DNA of 64,000 bases from Clavelina lepadiformis (taxonomy: Eukaryota; Chordata; Ascidiacea; Aplousobranchia; Clavelinidae), in the NCBI RefSeq assembly GCF_947623445.1, contig NC_135240.1, positions 24,738,001 through 24,802,000 on the forward strand, written 5' to 3'. Below the pieces are notes generated by a model. It had not been told where the DNA came from, ran no database searches, and saw nothing but the letters and a program-made list of their open reading frames with translations. A program made the translations under genes and the position numbers. Positions 1 to 12,575 of the stretch are shown here, in pieces; within the stretch, counting starts at the first letter, position 1, and every line of letters starts with the position of its first letter.

Positions 1-700
1 GGTCGAAATATATAGGATGAAGGGGCATGATACACTGATTAAAGTAGTTTTATAAGCAACATGCATATATTGCATGGATTATCACAAAAATAACTGATTG
101 CCCGATACAACTGAGCTAGGTCAATGTACGCTCTACAGTCTACACAATTTACTGAGTATATGTAGCACTTGGCACAGAGCAAAGACTGTTCATACACACC
201 AAGCCAACACACCAAATCTATGCACCAAGCACTGAGAGCTTATATCATTGCACTAACTAAAATTATAAACATGTGTCTTTCCCAATGCACAGCAAAGAAA
301 TCATGGATATGAATCGTCAGAAGTCCGAGTAAAAATGTTACAGCATAAAATATGTTTTAAAAATATTTTATGATATGTCCAACTGGTGCTGTAGACCATT
401 GAAGATTTGGGTCATACAAAGCAGTATATGGCTATGGCACAAATAAATTACAGTACTGGTATTTTAGCCGTGACTTCATGCTAGTCCCTACCTACTCTCC
501 ATCTTCTATCATGTATATAACTTTTAAAATACCAGTATACGTACTGTATAACAGTTATGCACATGATGTATTTATGAGACTTATTTTTCCCACTACAAGT
601 AATGCTAGGGAAACTAAATGTTTTGGCAAGAGAAGGCGATTTAACCCTTTTTTACACATGTATGGAAATTTACAAGCCAGTCGGTAGCATATTTACTCAC

Positions 701-787
701 TTGCATTCATAGGATTCAGTTTCTTTGTTTGCTAGATCGTTGAACAAAGATATTGCACATTTTAGCCAGAATTTGGTGCTAGCCAAG
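701..787 (-). CDS. Possible internal exon, unidentified gene
   Basis: An 87-nt open stretch on the minus strand lies between a pyrimidine-rich AG acceptor at 788-789 and a good GTGAGT donor at 695-700. It has the same phase on both sides (2-2). The peptide contains KFWLKCAISLFNDLANKE and looks helical and protein-like. I do not recognise the family. It could belong to the same transcript as the exon at 2711-2953, but the phases do not join directly, so other exons would be needed between them. It may equally be chance. Confidence 0.25.
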
Positions 788-1710
788 CTGAAGTAATCAA
801 GAAGGTTCAACAGGGCTTTATATAAACTATGAAAACTGGTATTGAGACATGGTTCTGACATGAAATGCAATTTCCAGTCTTCCATAAATAAGAAAGTAAA
901 ACTTGTTTCTTTTCTTTGACTCACAGAATCTGTGCATCATGATTACGGATCGCAATAGTGAGCAGTCAACAAAGCACAACCAGAAAGTTCTTCCTCTACA
1001 AATATTTTTGTGGAATGGCATGTGTGTCTTCCTTCCATCAACAAAAAATTGACAAGTACACCACAATAATTCCCCGTTTAAACTTTGCCTATAGCTGCAA
1101 ATTTTGGACAAAAACTGTGCACATGCATCCACAATTTGAAAGACAGCATAACTTTATATCAATGTTTGAAAATTAGAATTGTAGCCACTTTTCAAACAAA
1201 TTGGTTTGGACCGCACAGTTAACTACACCTCAGCCACTGAATTAGCAAAAATTTCAGTCCAGAACTCGGTTGACGAAACCATCTGCTTTCAAATATACAA
1301 GCGTCTAAGCAATTTCAGCAACAACAATATGCAGGTTTATCAACCTAGTACATATTGCAGACATGTAGCACTGTAAAGTTCTAAAAATATCACAATGCTT
1401 GCAATAACAAAAAATTTGTTAGCTTTTACCAATATATACATAGTCTATGTAAAAGGGTGTACCTGAAGTTCATACTCAAGATTTTCAACACCACAACATA
1501 TGCAAGAAAGGATAAAATAAAGTGGAAGAAAACAATTAACTTGTACATACAGTATGTAAATATGTAGGTCTGCCAGTGGTAGGTGTTTTATAGAGAGTCC
1601 ATGGACAATGAAAAGTGACCAAGTAGATTTGCAAATTTGTGCAATGTCAGATAACAGCTTAATGCAAACATATGTTACAAGAACAACTTCATACGTAACG
1701 ACGTGGAAAG

Positions 1711-1941
1711 CAATGTTCCCTCTAATTTTTCACGAGTCTGAGCAAACACACTAACTCCCTGAGCGGTCTCTTGGACCACTGTGAGCAACATCAGACGTGC
1801 GCACTGTGGCCATTATTATGCGTTTATTTTATTTTCAATTCAGGTTGGAATTTTTTCTTGTGCACAGCACAGATTTTCGGTGCGCGGAGACCGTGTCAGC
1901 AGTGCGCATTTGCGCACGCGCGCAGCTTAGAGGGAACATTG
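1711..1941. mobile_element. hAT-type MITE with 8-bp target duplication
   Basis: This 231-bp element begins CAATGTTCCCTCTAA and ends with the exact inverse of those 15 bases. It is flanked by a perfect 8-bp direct repeat, GTGGAAAG, at 1703-1710 and 1942-1949. An 8-bp duplication with a CA-start terminal repeat is the hallmark of hAT transposons. There is no transposase, so it is non-autonomous. The interior is GC-richer than its surroundings and carries alternating CG/CA dinucleotides near 1890-1925. An open frame on the plus strand across it (1771-2058) is not treated as a gene. Confidence 0.85.
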
Positions 1942-2710
1942 GTGGAAAGTAAAAAATTAGTATGCATATGTAGATACTTTTCAGTCGGGTATACTTTTAG
2001 CCAACTTGTTGACAAGATTTCAAAGTCTGCAATCCGTGGTTGGCTTTTCGGCCTCTAGTTTTAATCTCATTTACAGCAATACGTCCAGATGTTAAATGAA
2101 AGTCACTTCATTCATACCAATGTATAGGTCCTATATGCTTCTTTTGGAACATACATGCAAGCCTTTTTTATGTTTTTACTTTACAAAATTTTGCTGCATT
2201 CACTTATTTGATAGCACATTTTCTTAGAAAAAATTCACATCAGTACAGCACATTTTCCCGATTTTGGAAAAATTTCAGTCTGGTGTTCTTGTCATAAATA
2301 AATAGATGGACACATAAAAACAGGCAAGTAAATCTAGTGTCACTAGCAGGGATGCTGAATACATTGACAGCATAGCCGCTTCAAGTCTACCACACATCCT
2401 TCAAAACTTTAATACACATTCATTTATAATTAAGTTTTCGTTCATTTTTCAACAGAGAAGCTCGTTCTGTTCTATTTTTAGAGCTTTTTTAAGTCAGGAT
2501 CATTGAATATTTTACGTGTAAAACAAACTAAGCACTCAAAAATGTACATATAATTAGCATTTTGTACAAGATTTTCTTTATTGGTCGATCAATTTAACGT
2601 GTCTTTGAAAAAGTAGCTCACAAGGTCACAGATTTAGGGCACTTCTGATCAAAGGCATTAGACTACTTGTTAATAAAACTTTATGAATTGAATTCATGAA
2701 TTGAACTTAC

Positions 2711-2953
2711 TTGTTTTTGGCTCGCAATGCTGGTGGTAGGCTCTACTGGTTTTGCAGCATAAACCACCATCGATTTAAACAATGATTTTTGCAACATGCT
2801 GGAAGCTGAATCCTGATAACCGGTAACATTTCTCATAGAATAAAGTGCCACACTTGAACCACAAACCGTACATATTCCGACCAGAACATTTCGTTTGGTA
2901 ACTGCATTCTGTAAATTTGGAAAAAGCCTTTTCCAACTTCTGAATCCAGACAT
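2711..2953 (-). CDS. First coding exon of unidentified gene
   Basis: An ATG at 2953 opens 81 codons on the minus strand and ends at a strong GTAAGT donor (2705-2710), phase 0. The N-terminus is basic (MSGFRSWKRLF...) and is followed by a hydrophobic stretch (NVLVGICTVCGSSVALYSM, residues 22-40). This suggests a mitochondrial import signal or a single membrane anchor; that is inference. Only two bases separate the ATG from an AG preceded by a pyrimidine-rich tract (2956-2957). The exon may therefore follow a 5'UTR intron or be a spliced-leader acceptor, as is common in tunicates. I do not recognise the protein, and the rest of the gene, running toward position 1, could not be assembled. Confidence 0.5.
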
Positions 2954-5900
2954 TTCTGCAGATTTTCACAATAAAAACAAGCAACCAAGGCAAGCCTTAT
3001 CTGTCCACTAAACAATATTAATGCATTATTCCACCTCCACAACCGAAAATGATGCTTTGGTATCGAGGTTTATGACGTCACCGTTCAACAGGAACTAAAA
3101 ATGAGTTCATTAAACCTAACAAATGACCAAGTTTTAGGCAAAATTTATTTTTTTTGTCATCAAATTTTATCGATATTTTAACCAACAGCTCCAATAAGTA
3201 AGCAGAAGTCTATTAGAAAGTTGTTTGTTTATCTTTAAAACAGCATCTCTGTTGTAACTTTCCTGTCATCTTACAACAAAATCGACAACCAAGAGGTAGC
3301 CTAATCATTTCAAAGATATTTCGATTTGCTATTGAATGAGTTATATGTGAATGTGAAATTACATAAACTGTACTTTGAATAATGAAACCGTACATATAAA
3401 ACTTGAGGTTCAAAGACTCCGGCATGGTTCCGGCGTAAGTTTCAGCAAATTCCCCCAGAGATGACATAGCCAACATTGGCATTCTAAACAATTAACCTAA
3501 ACGAAGGCTATAGTATAAATGATGACAAGATCATAAAGCATTCGTAATTGACAACGTATATTTGCAGATATCTTGTCAAGTGGCGATAGTTGAGTTGTTA
3601 ATAAAGACAATTCATGCTTTTCACGGCCCTTATCTGATCGACATTTGTAGAGATTCATTATAGGCTTTTGATACACGCGATCGGTATGAGCGCATTACGA
3701 TTCAATAATCTCTGCTTTTAAGTCATCCAATTTGTTACTGGGGTCATTGCTTTGCATTCAATGGCGAACCTGCCGATGGTGAATGCATCGCCGCGGGAAT
3801 CCACTCTTAATGCGATAATGATTACTACTCGTCTTGATCCATTGCCTTTGAGTTCGATTTTCATCTCACACGCGTGAATGGTTAATTCACTTTCCAACAG
3901 ATTCAATGTGCAGGCTTGAAGAAGCCTATTCCACCAAGATAGTTTATCGCGTTGTGCTGAGCAAAACGTGAAGTCATTTCTTACGAAAGGTGTCATTATT
4001 TGCGGTCGAATAGTGACCGGCGTATAATGAAATACAGGGTCTTTGACGCACAGTTGACAAACATAGGTTTGAAAGTAAGGAAGTAAGATAAGAATTATAT
4101 ACAGTGACTAAAACGTTATTGTAAAGCGTAATTCTGCTGAAATTTTTCAAAAGATAAGCGGAAACATCTGTTACAAGATCAAAGACGCCTCGAAGGTGGA
4201 ATAATTTTCATTGCGTCAGAAGTTTAATTGCAATTTTATCTCGTCGTTGGACGATATTCCTAAAAATGTATCACAAACAAATTTATACTTGTCCTTCAAC
4301 GCACAGCTTTATTAACCAAAACGTCATTCTCCGTAATTAGTCAATTAGGTACGTGAGAGATATAATCATTAATTAGTTTCTAATTCTCTTGTTTTCGTTG
4401 TATAAGTCCTTGGCGGGTGACTTTCGTAAAAAACATGTGCATGCTGCTTTGGGAAAATGAGGCCAGTCTTTCCGTTGATTCCAGAAGGCTGGTTTACGCT
4501 TTTTATTTGAAAATCCAAGTATAACGATGTAAAACTATTTTTATCCGTGGTCTAATACCTGTGTAGTTGAGATAAAACTCTTTCTATTCTTCCATTACCA
4601 AGTCGAGACAATTACAACGAGCAATGACAATAACTTGAAATTCTGTTGTGACAGCAATTTCAGTATGTTTAACATGGCTTATATTAATCCTTCTAACCAC
4701 CGGCACGGTCAACAGTAATGGATTAAATCTACCGTATTTACGCACTGTAGCCTTAACCACAAAATACATTGAGCAAATACGGCGAGTTTTCCCTGTTGAA
4801 CGCGCTGCAGCGAACGCAATAATGAAGTCACTTTCTAAAATTCAAATTCGCATAAATACAAAAGAGGCACGGTAAAGTTTAAAATGCGCAAGAACAAACA
4901 GGCAAAGAACAGCTTTCGCCTACGATAAGGTGATGATACTGCGGCCGTCGGTCGCGTGGATACAAAATTAAGTTGACTCGCGCGGGCCTTTTCATCTAGA
5001 CTTCTCGTCGACAAAAACAAAACCAAGTCGAGCCATCGTGGACGGGCTTGAGATTGTAAACAGCTCGTATAGAAGGCGGGGAGATTAAAAAAAAAGGTAA
5101 AAATGGAAAACAATATCAAAATGAATTGTCCCCTCTGTGTGATACCTGACGCGCCAGGGGTTGAGTGTGAAGCCCCGAAGATGTACAAATATATTTAATA
5201 GTTGGGCAAATAAACTATACGGCGGGAGTTTGGGGAAACAGTGTTTGTAAGTTATTTGGAATGTCAATTATACAATGTTATAGACACAGAAATGACGTGT
5301 ATAGGAGTAGGCTGCTTGGGTGGTTATTGACTTTGGTTTGGTTCCTTTTCTCACAGAAAACCAACTTTTTTGGTGACGATTGATTTGAAATTTTTGCCCC
5401 AATTTAGCCTGATTGGATCGGGCTACTAAATATCGCGTCATTATTCACAGAATAACGTCACTATGCCTTTGAAGAAAGGTTTGGAATGTCGCCAGGTAAG
5501 TGACGCAATTATTTTCCATCAAACTAGGAGTGAAAGTATCATTGGGCGAACGTGCCCCAAACAAAGATTCTGTTAATACTTGGTCTGACTCATAATAAAA
5601 TTGATCCTGCCAATCGTCCAGCACACCGACTTTATGGCGTTTATGTGCCACTGATCGCTTCTTGTGCAAACGTAACACGCTTCCTTGCGTTGGTTGTGTG
5701 ATTTGCATTTTTGGACAACATCTCCAACTGAAAGTGCGCAGCGTTGTGTTTGCTGTTGTTATGCAGAATGCGATCGAATTTATAAAAGGAACCTTTGAGT
5801 TTTGCTTAAGAAAATTTTTTTCACAAACTGTCGTACCTGCAAACCACTGTAGACGCAGTTAGACGAAGTGAGGGAAAAACCATTTGTGTCATTGGTAATG

Positions 5901-8150
5901 AGAAAAAAACCGCGTCAGCGTTAAAACGACGCGGTTGGTCTTGTTGCAAAAACCAAGTTCACGCGACAATGTCTGGAAAGTTTCACCAAGAAAAATATAA
6001 ACATTTAAAACGTAGTAGGCTAATATTAGGCACGCAGTTAATCACCAAAAACTTTTAGCGAAATCGACCGCAACGACAGTGATACGGCGGAAGAAGTTTT
6101 AACAATCGTGATTTCGATGAAAGGGTCATCAAAAAAGTTGTTAACCGGATCAACCTGATTCATTTATTCAAAAGGAGATTTTCTTCTACTGCATATTGAT
6201 AGATCTTCCCAACTCCTTTGTTGGTTTCCGATAAGCTCTTTTTTGTTTAATATGAACTTCAAGGGTCTTCGGTTAGTCATGGACGCAAAACCACCCACCT
6301 TTTCCGACTAACGGGGACCATAAATACCCCCGGACTGAGCAAAGTAAGTTACAGCGGTTTGGTCCACTAGCAGCGAAGGTGGTTCGAATGAACTAAAGCA
6401 TCGCCGTGAGAGAGTTTGCAGCGTCATTCTATATTTATTACGAGCCGAAATTATAGCCATTCGTCGTCGAGGTATTGTGAGCCGGTAGCCTATACTCTAG
6501 CAATTGCTAAGATGCCTGAATGAAAGTTCAGCGCGATGTTATAGCATTATTGATTTTACGTCACCGCCGTAATTTGCACTTCAACGTGTCTATATAATAA
6601 TGTTGTTCAGCTGCCTGATATTCAGCCGGACTTTACGAGTTTACGGGAAAATTTGCACGCGATTTTAATTTTATGAATCTATTCGGATGTTAGTTCCTTG
6701 ACGTTATTTTCGGCTAAAATCGTTGCAGAATGCCATTAAAAATCTGATAGTTTTCCATTCTGTGTTTGGAAATAACCAAATCGTGTTTTGTATAGTGCTG
6801 CAATTATTTCGGCCAGGGTTTAAGCCCTTTGTTTTTGCTCAGCTTGTAGTTTGCAATGCTTATGTTTGTTTATACAGTATAGCAACTTACTAATCGATGA
6901 TGTATACGACTTGACAAAGCGGTCCCCTATAAACATCATCGTGTCGTTGCGTAATCAAACTCTTATAAAAGGTTGGGTTAGCAAGCTCAAAAGCCCCAGA
7001 AAAGATTTGCGTGTCTTGACCGGCAACGTCACGCTACTTTGCCATTTAGTTTGTTCAAAGCATTTTCTCTATACTAGCATAGAAATGCAATTTCTCACAG
7101 CGATTTTGAAATTGGCAGAAAATGGGATTTAACTGAGGATTGGTTTCAGAAATTTTTCATCAGTTCTTGCGACATTTGGAGTCCGGCGATGTTCACTTTG
7201 TTAAAAAATTGCAAACCTGATATGTCAGTAACTATTACGAGGGACAAAATTCTTTGTTTTGCCATAAGCTATGAAAACGTCTATTAGCAAAGTCAAACGT
7301 GGCCATCAGCTATAGTATGCGATGTGCTGCCAGCAGAATAAAGTGCTTGTAGGCGAATACTTATGATAGCAGAACCATGACATTTTCGTATATTTTGTAA
7401 ATCTTAGAACGGAAAAGAGATTCCTATCTAAGCGCGGAGCTCAGATTTTCTTGCAGAGAATGTAACCACCTCGAATCCTCTTACCTGTTAACTGTAATAC
7501 AGGTTTAAAGAAAAAAAAATAGAATTACGTGATTTGTTATTATAGTAACTTCTTCGAGATTGCTGTCTGCTGGGTTATGCAAAATTGATGAGTTTACAGC
7601 CCAACCATATTTACGCAATCTCTGTGAATATGTATAGGCCATATAATAATCTATATGCAAGGAATTATAGTATATAAAATTTTAGAGTTGTAAATGTCTT
7701 ACAACAATAATCGTGTATGTGAGTAATTTATTTTTTCTTTTTATTAACCATTTCTAATTGACACTTTTCTAAATCAACAGAGAAAGTATAGTTCAGTTAC
7801 ATCAATAAATCTTCGATCGACTCTAATACAAGATTCCCTTTAAGATAAATATCAGACACAATTAGAAACATCGACTAAATCTCAAGGCCCGAGTCGGTAA
7901 ACATTGGCAATTTTATCGCTATACGGTCAAGTTCTTAGGGACTGATTAAGCTTGAAGCGATCAGGACACCATTCAAGTCGCCGCCTTCTTCCCAACGACA
8001 CCCGCTGTTCTTTGAAAACCACCAACAGCACGCGACACTCATTCATTTCTGACCATACGAGATTAAGAGAGGATCGATAGAACAATCTATTACCAAAAAC
8101 TCGCAAAACTTTACTTGAACTACAGAAGAATTTCGTTAGTGAGGAACAAG
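2954..8150. other. Gene-poor interval upstream of FGF gene
   Basis: I see no exon chain that closes in frame here. Open frames at 3718-3996 (-), 4648-4875 (+, no ATG) and 6851-7132 (+) lack splice signals or recognisable domains. A short hairpin (ACCGCGTC ... GACGCGGT) lies at about 5910-5935. The last kilobase probably holds regulatory DNA of the FGF gene. Confidence 0.4.
7054..8016. promoter_or_regulatory. Cluster of Tcf/Lef core sites upstream of FGF9/16/20
   Basis: Four matches to the Tcf/Lef core WWCAAAG, on either strand, lie at 7054-7060, 7196-7202, 7252-7258 and 8010-8016, within 1.1 kb of the start codon. About one would be expected by chance at this base composition, so the enrichment is modest. 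Ascidian Fgf9/16/20 is known from embryological work to be activated early downstream of beta-catenin/Tcf, which makes the cluster plausible. Function here is inference. Confidence 0.3.
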
Positions 8151-11100
8151 ATGCCTTCGTTGAGCAATATTGTTAACAGCAACCAAATTGCTGTACAAAG
8201 TCATTTTAATTCAGCTTTTTCGGCAACAAGCACATTGGGATCGCTACTTGTCGCGGCAATAGCCCGAGCGAGAGGCAAACGATCGACGGCAAACGAAACG
8301 CATTCAAAGCCGTCAGACGCCATAGAGGGTTCGATGTCGCGCATGCCTGTAAGAAGTTGGAGGAAACCTGGTTCAGATAGGAAGAGTGAGTCTCATGATG
8401 CTGGCAAAGAATCCTTACCCCAGCGGCTCTCGGAAGAGTCCATGCCGGTGGTTCACGACCGTCTTCCCGATCTATCACTGTGGAATAAAATTGACGAAGA
8501 CCTTCGAGAAAAAGAAACGAAAATGAAAACCGAAGATAATGTGCAACAGAAACCAACAAAAGTTCACACCAAAACAACAAGAAAGGTTAGAAGAAGCCGG
8601 ACTTCAACGCTAAAGGACGAAAAGGGCTCCTCGAAATCTTTATCGAGAAGAAAACGACAAATCGTTGGTTTAGCCGAACTGGGCAGCGTCATTTACTTTC
8701 AGCTGTATTGCTCCACGGGTTTTCACATTCAACTTCTGCAAAATGGTCGAGTCACAGGAACCCGTAGCAACAATGACAAATTCGGTAAGTTGCTTGCATA
8801 TACTTTTCAAATTGTGATCAGGAGAATTATGTCATTAAGCAGCATAGCCTATTGATCAGTATGCTGTCTAGACGCACAGCGTGGTATATACTTACGCCTG
8901 CAAGAGTAATACTGGTAGCGGTGCCGAAAAGTGCAATATCGGTCACACTTCAGAACTTGTAAATACGGCAGAGGTCTGCATTAAACACGCCTTAATACCC
9001 CGGACAGGCTTCGCTCGTAAATTTGCTGCGTCTTACGATGAAACCCAGCAGCTTTCTCGCGTCACTTTATCGACATTTACGGGCCCGTTCGCGCCCTATT
9101 TGCGGCGAACAAATGCTCATAAACCTATTAGATAACTTTTTTGTTAAAGATATTTACCTCAACTTTTCGTGATCTGGCGGAGATAAAAATACCTTGAGCG
9201 TCGTAATCTACTGTGGGTCTGCGTTAGCAACCGATAAAGGGTTCAACGCGACAAGATGTTTCCGGATTGATGAAATTGTACGGCTTCTAAGTGAATTTTC
9301 CAAAGTTGAATTTAGCGTGTCTGATTGCTAGGTAGTTCGGAAGCGTGAGAAGACGCATTTTCAAGTCTAAAAATTGGTATTGAATGCCGTGGTATCGAAT
9401 ACGTTTTACTCACTTTGCACGTGTTAATCGAATCGGGGTCATAATTTCGAAAATATGCGTTAAATCGCCGCAAATAACGGTTTCGGGAGATGCTGAATTA
9501 TTTGGAAAAGATTGAAGGTCTCGGGACGACGTTCTTAAGTAAATAATAGATTTAAAGCGCCGCAATCCATCACTAACAGTGGCGTTTCATACGTCACAAA
9601 AATATGACGCATTTGTCGACTTACAAAACGAAGCAAATTATCGCCGTTTAAAAAGTAAATAAGTCACTAAGCACGAACAAATTAGATGCAATCGCCCCAA
9701 GGCCGTGCTTTACAAAACGTGTCTCTTGGATACTGTTTCAAACCCCGTCGCTCGCCGACCGATATCGGTGATTAGTGGTTTTTAATGGGCGAATTCCTTG
9801 CAAACATTTCAAGGATTTTTTGTTACAGTTGCGTAAATTGACTTTCGCCTGCTCCGCAAAAGACTGTGAAAAACCTCAGGTGGCCTTGGACAACTTTTTC
9901 ATTAGTTGTCCAAGCTCAGCACGACTTCACGTTGTCGCAAATCGCTGTAACAAAGTAATTAAAAAATCGTGTTAATTCCGCAGAGATTGTGCGTTGATTC
10001 CCAAGCTGTTCTGTTCAGTCTGGCTCACAAAAGCGCAGTGCAAGGCTTTGCAATCGCTACGGGATATTCGGTATTATCGCTACGAGTATTTAGTGCGTGA
10101 ATTGTGCGATGGTAGGGCAGAAACTTTTCTTGTTATTGAATTGGTTGCCCATTGTTGTGGTGGAGCGTTTAGAATGTTGTGTACCCTGCCCAATAAAGCA
10201 ACAAGTCTTGTCCAAACGCGACTGGAACTCGTGTAAAAATTTTCGGGACTCTTGTCAGCTTGTTGCCCTATTCGTGCCACCTGTTACGGTATAAAGCCCA
10301 TTCTTTTATTTTCATTGTCTTGCTGGTCCTGTAAATAAGATTTGTGAATCTCTTGACGTCATAAAGATCTCACATCACGTAATCGAGCTTGTCATTAACA
10401 TTCCAAATTTATTTCATTGCAGCAATCCTCGAATTTATTTCAATCGGGATCGGTCTGATCAGAATAAGAGGGGTTGAAAGCGGACTTTTTCTCAATATGA
10501 ACAACAAGGGACGACTGTACGGCACGGTAAGTTGAACTCTTACGCATATCGTTTGATGACAATGGCCAGAATACACACGGGGTAGTGTTACACGTGACTC
10601 GGAGTACGTAGTAAAAGAAATACCTGGCATTCCAATGCTTGATGTGTCAGCGAACTTCTAATAGTGGTGTCGGCGTACCTTGAGCAAGTTAATTACCCTA
10701 ACGCTTTTCCCAATTGACCGTTATGTGCTTTCAATTACCTCCACAAAGGTCTTTCGTCCTATGAAATGAATTCCGCGCGCAAAATCGCGATAAGGGTTTT
10801 ATCAATGGGCGAATTACTCACCCATTCGCTTGTATCAGGTGTCAGAGCAATGTAACGACGCCGCCACGCGCGGTTATTGTAGGGTTTCCCTTTCAATTCT
10901 ATCAGAATTTTAGCGTCAGAAGCGTCCATCTTCTGTTGCACTTTTACCCAAATGAAGACTCGCTTTCGGGTCGTCCCACGTTCCAGATATGTCACGCTCA
11001 TCTACAGCGAGCGGCGCTTTGTTATTTTTGTGTTGTAGGGCGCGGCACGCAATGCACAAGTCGCATGCGAACTGCTTGAAAGCGACTGAGATGAAAGACT

Positions 11101-11704
11101 GGCGGGACCATATGAAGTGTATCAAAGTTGTTTTCGTGCTGCGAAATTCGATAACCGTCGTCGTTATCTGTCAGTTAACACCATGTCTTTTTGGTTTTGC
11201 GTTCCCACGACTTCCACCGCTACGTGCCGGCAGAAGGCGTTTGCAACCGCTTGAAAGGGCGAGAATAAAACTATTTCACGGGTCGCAACCCACAGGCAAG
11301 CCCCGAGTCACACGAATCAATATATTTGCCCAAGGCGTCGTGCATGTAACAGAAAATACTTCGTAAAGTGTTTCTGGGGCGGAATGTATTTGTAATGAGG
11401 TTATCTCTGCGGAAAATCTACATTAGGACGCTGGCTTGTTTAATAAGAGTTTTTCTTTCAATTGCAGAGGAACGTTACTGCGGAGGGAATCTTTGAAGAA
11501 AACCTTGAAGAGAATAAATACAACACGTACTCCGCCATCAGGTCAAGGCATCACAATAAACGATCCTGCTACCTCACCATCGGCAAGAACGGAAGGCCAA
11601 GACCGGGATGCAGAACAAGCGAGAAACACAAATTCAGTCACTTCCTCCGCCGGGAGGTAGACCAGGACATAAACCCGTACCCCTTTCAGGGTGCGCATTA
11701 CTAG
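8151..11704 (+). CDS. Fgf9/16/20: FGF9/16/20-type fibroblast growth factor
   Basis: A secreted FGF ligand acting through FGF receptors; in ascidians this orthologue is the neural and mesenchymal inducer (family knowledge). Exons are 8151-8784, 10423-10526 and 11468-11704 (324 aa), all with GT-AG introns. The 104-nt middle exon has the length and phase typical of FGF genes. The beta-trefoil core starts near residue 190 ([17 protein letters not shown]) and continues through [51 protein letters not shown] and [11 protein letters not shown]. The FISI and IRGV blocks match FGF9/16/20 rather than the other subfamilies. The N-terminal part (about 180 residues) is much longer than in vertebrates, is Ser/Lys/Arg-rich, and ends in a basic SRRKRQ site that could be cut by a furin-type protease. 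No classic signal peptide is obvious, which fits the uncleaved-signal habit of FGF9/16/20. The start at 8151 is the first ATG in frame; the frame is open upstream. Confidence 0.93.
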
Positions 11705-12569
11705 GGGCCTACAGCCGGAAGACAAGCAACTCGTATTAGTCCGACGCAAGGCTCAAAAGAGCCAGAAAATGGTGGCTTTGGAGGAGTAGGAGGTTGTGGA
11801 TCAATCTCGCTGGTGAAGAGAAGAGACTATCGACGATCATTGGCGAATTACCTGCGTTTGATCGTAATTTCGCAATGTAATCTACAGCATACGTTTCAGT
11901 GTTATCGGTGATCGATAATCGATATTTTCTTTCGGGAGACGAGACGGTTTTTGTAACCGAGCGCAAAATTTTTACAAGTCGACTTGACCCAGGCTGATAT
12001 CTAGGCTTATATGGGTCATTGCAGAGCAGGCCCATATCTTCAATGTTACCATTCCTTTTATTTACATCAAAAATGTTTTAAAATCGATCTCTGACTTGAT
12101 TTCGTGTTATGGTTTTCACGCCAAAAGAATATTGTATTCTAAAGCTTCGTTTGCCTGTTATAATAATATGTCATTACGGTACATGTCAAACTGCACTCAC
12201 CCCAAAAAATATCGAATTGGGGCAAAACCATGATTCCAAATTTGGTGGAACCAGTCACGATTGCTTTTTATCCTTTGTCGTTTATCTCTAGTCGCTTATA
12301 CATAGGAATCAGCATAGCCTCGGTTGTTGGGTTTGGCTACGCGTAGAACTGTCTTGCTTTAACCGCTCTTTATTTATTGCTTTATTTATCTCCAAGCTTA
12401 TATAAAGCCAAACCCTTATGCTTTCGCTTGTTCAACATCGTGTTATCTTTTTCTTACTAGTTTCGCGCTGCTTCAATTTTTCTCCAGATTTTGAGTGATT
12501 TCTTATTTTACTTTGTCCTGTTCGAAAATTCTATTACTTGCCACGCGGTCTCGTTTTATGCAGTGAAAA

Positions 12570-12575
12570 AATAAA
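12570..12575 (+). terminator. Candidate poly(A) signal for FGF gene
   Basis: AATAAA about 870 bp after the FGF stop codon. It is the first canonical plus-strand hexamer I see downstream. Use is inferred from position only. Confidence 0.35.

Noticed and set aside
1771..2058. 95-codon plus-strand frame
   Set aside because: It starts without a supported context and lies mostly within a MITE.
3718..3996. 92-codon minus-strand frame
   Set aside because: No domain, no splice partners, and composition like surrounding non-coding DNA.
4648..4875. 75-codon frame with a signal-like hydrophobic N-terminus
   Set aside because: No ATG start, no splice acceptor that would join it, and no homology recognised.
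5905..5940. Short hairpin ACCGCGTC/GACGCGGT as a structured RNA
   Set aside because: An eight-base stem with a ten-base loop, no surrounding RNA motif; expected by chance at this scale.
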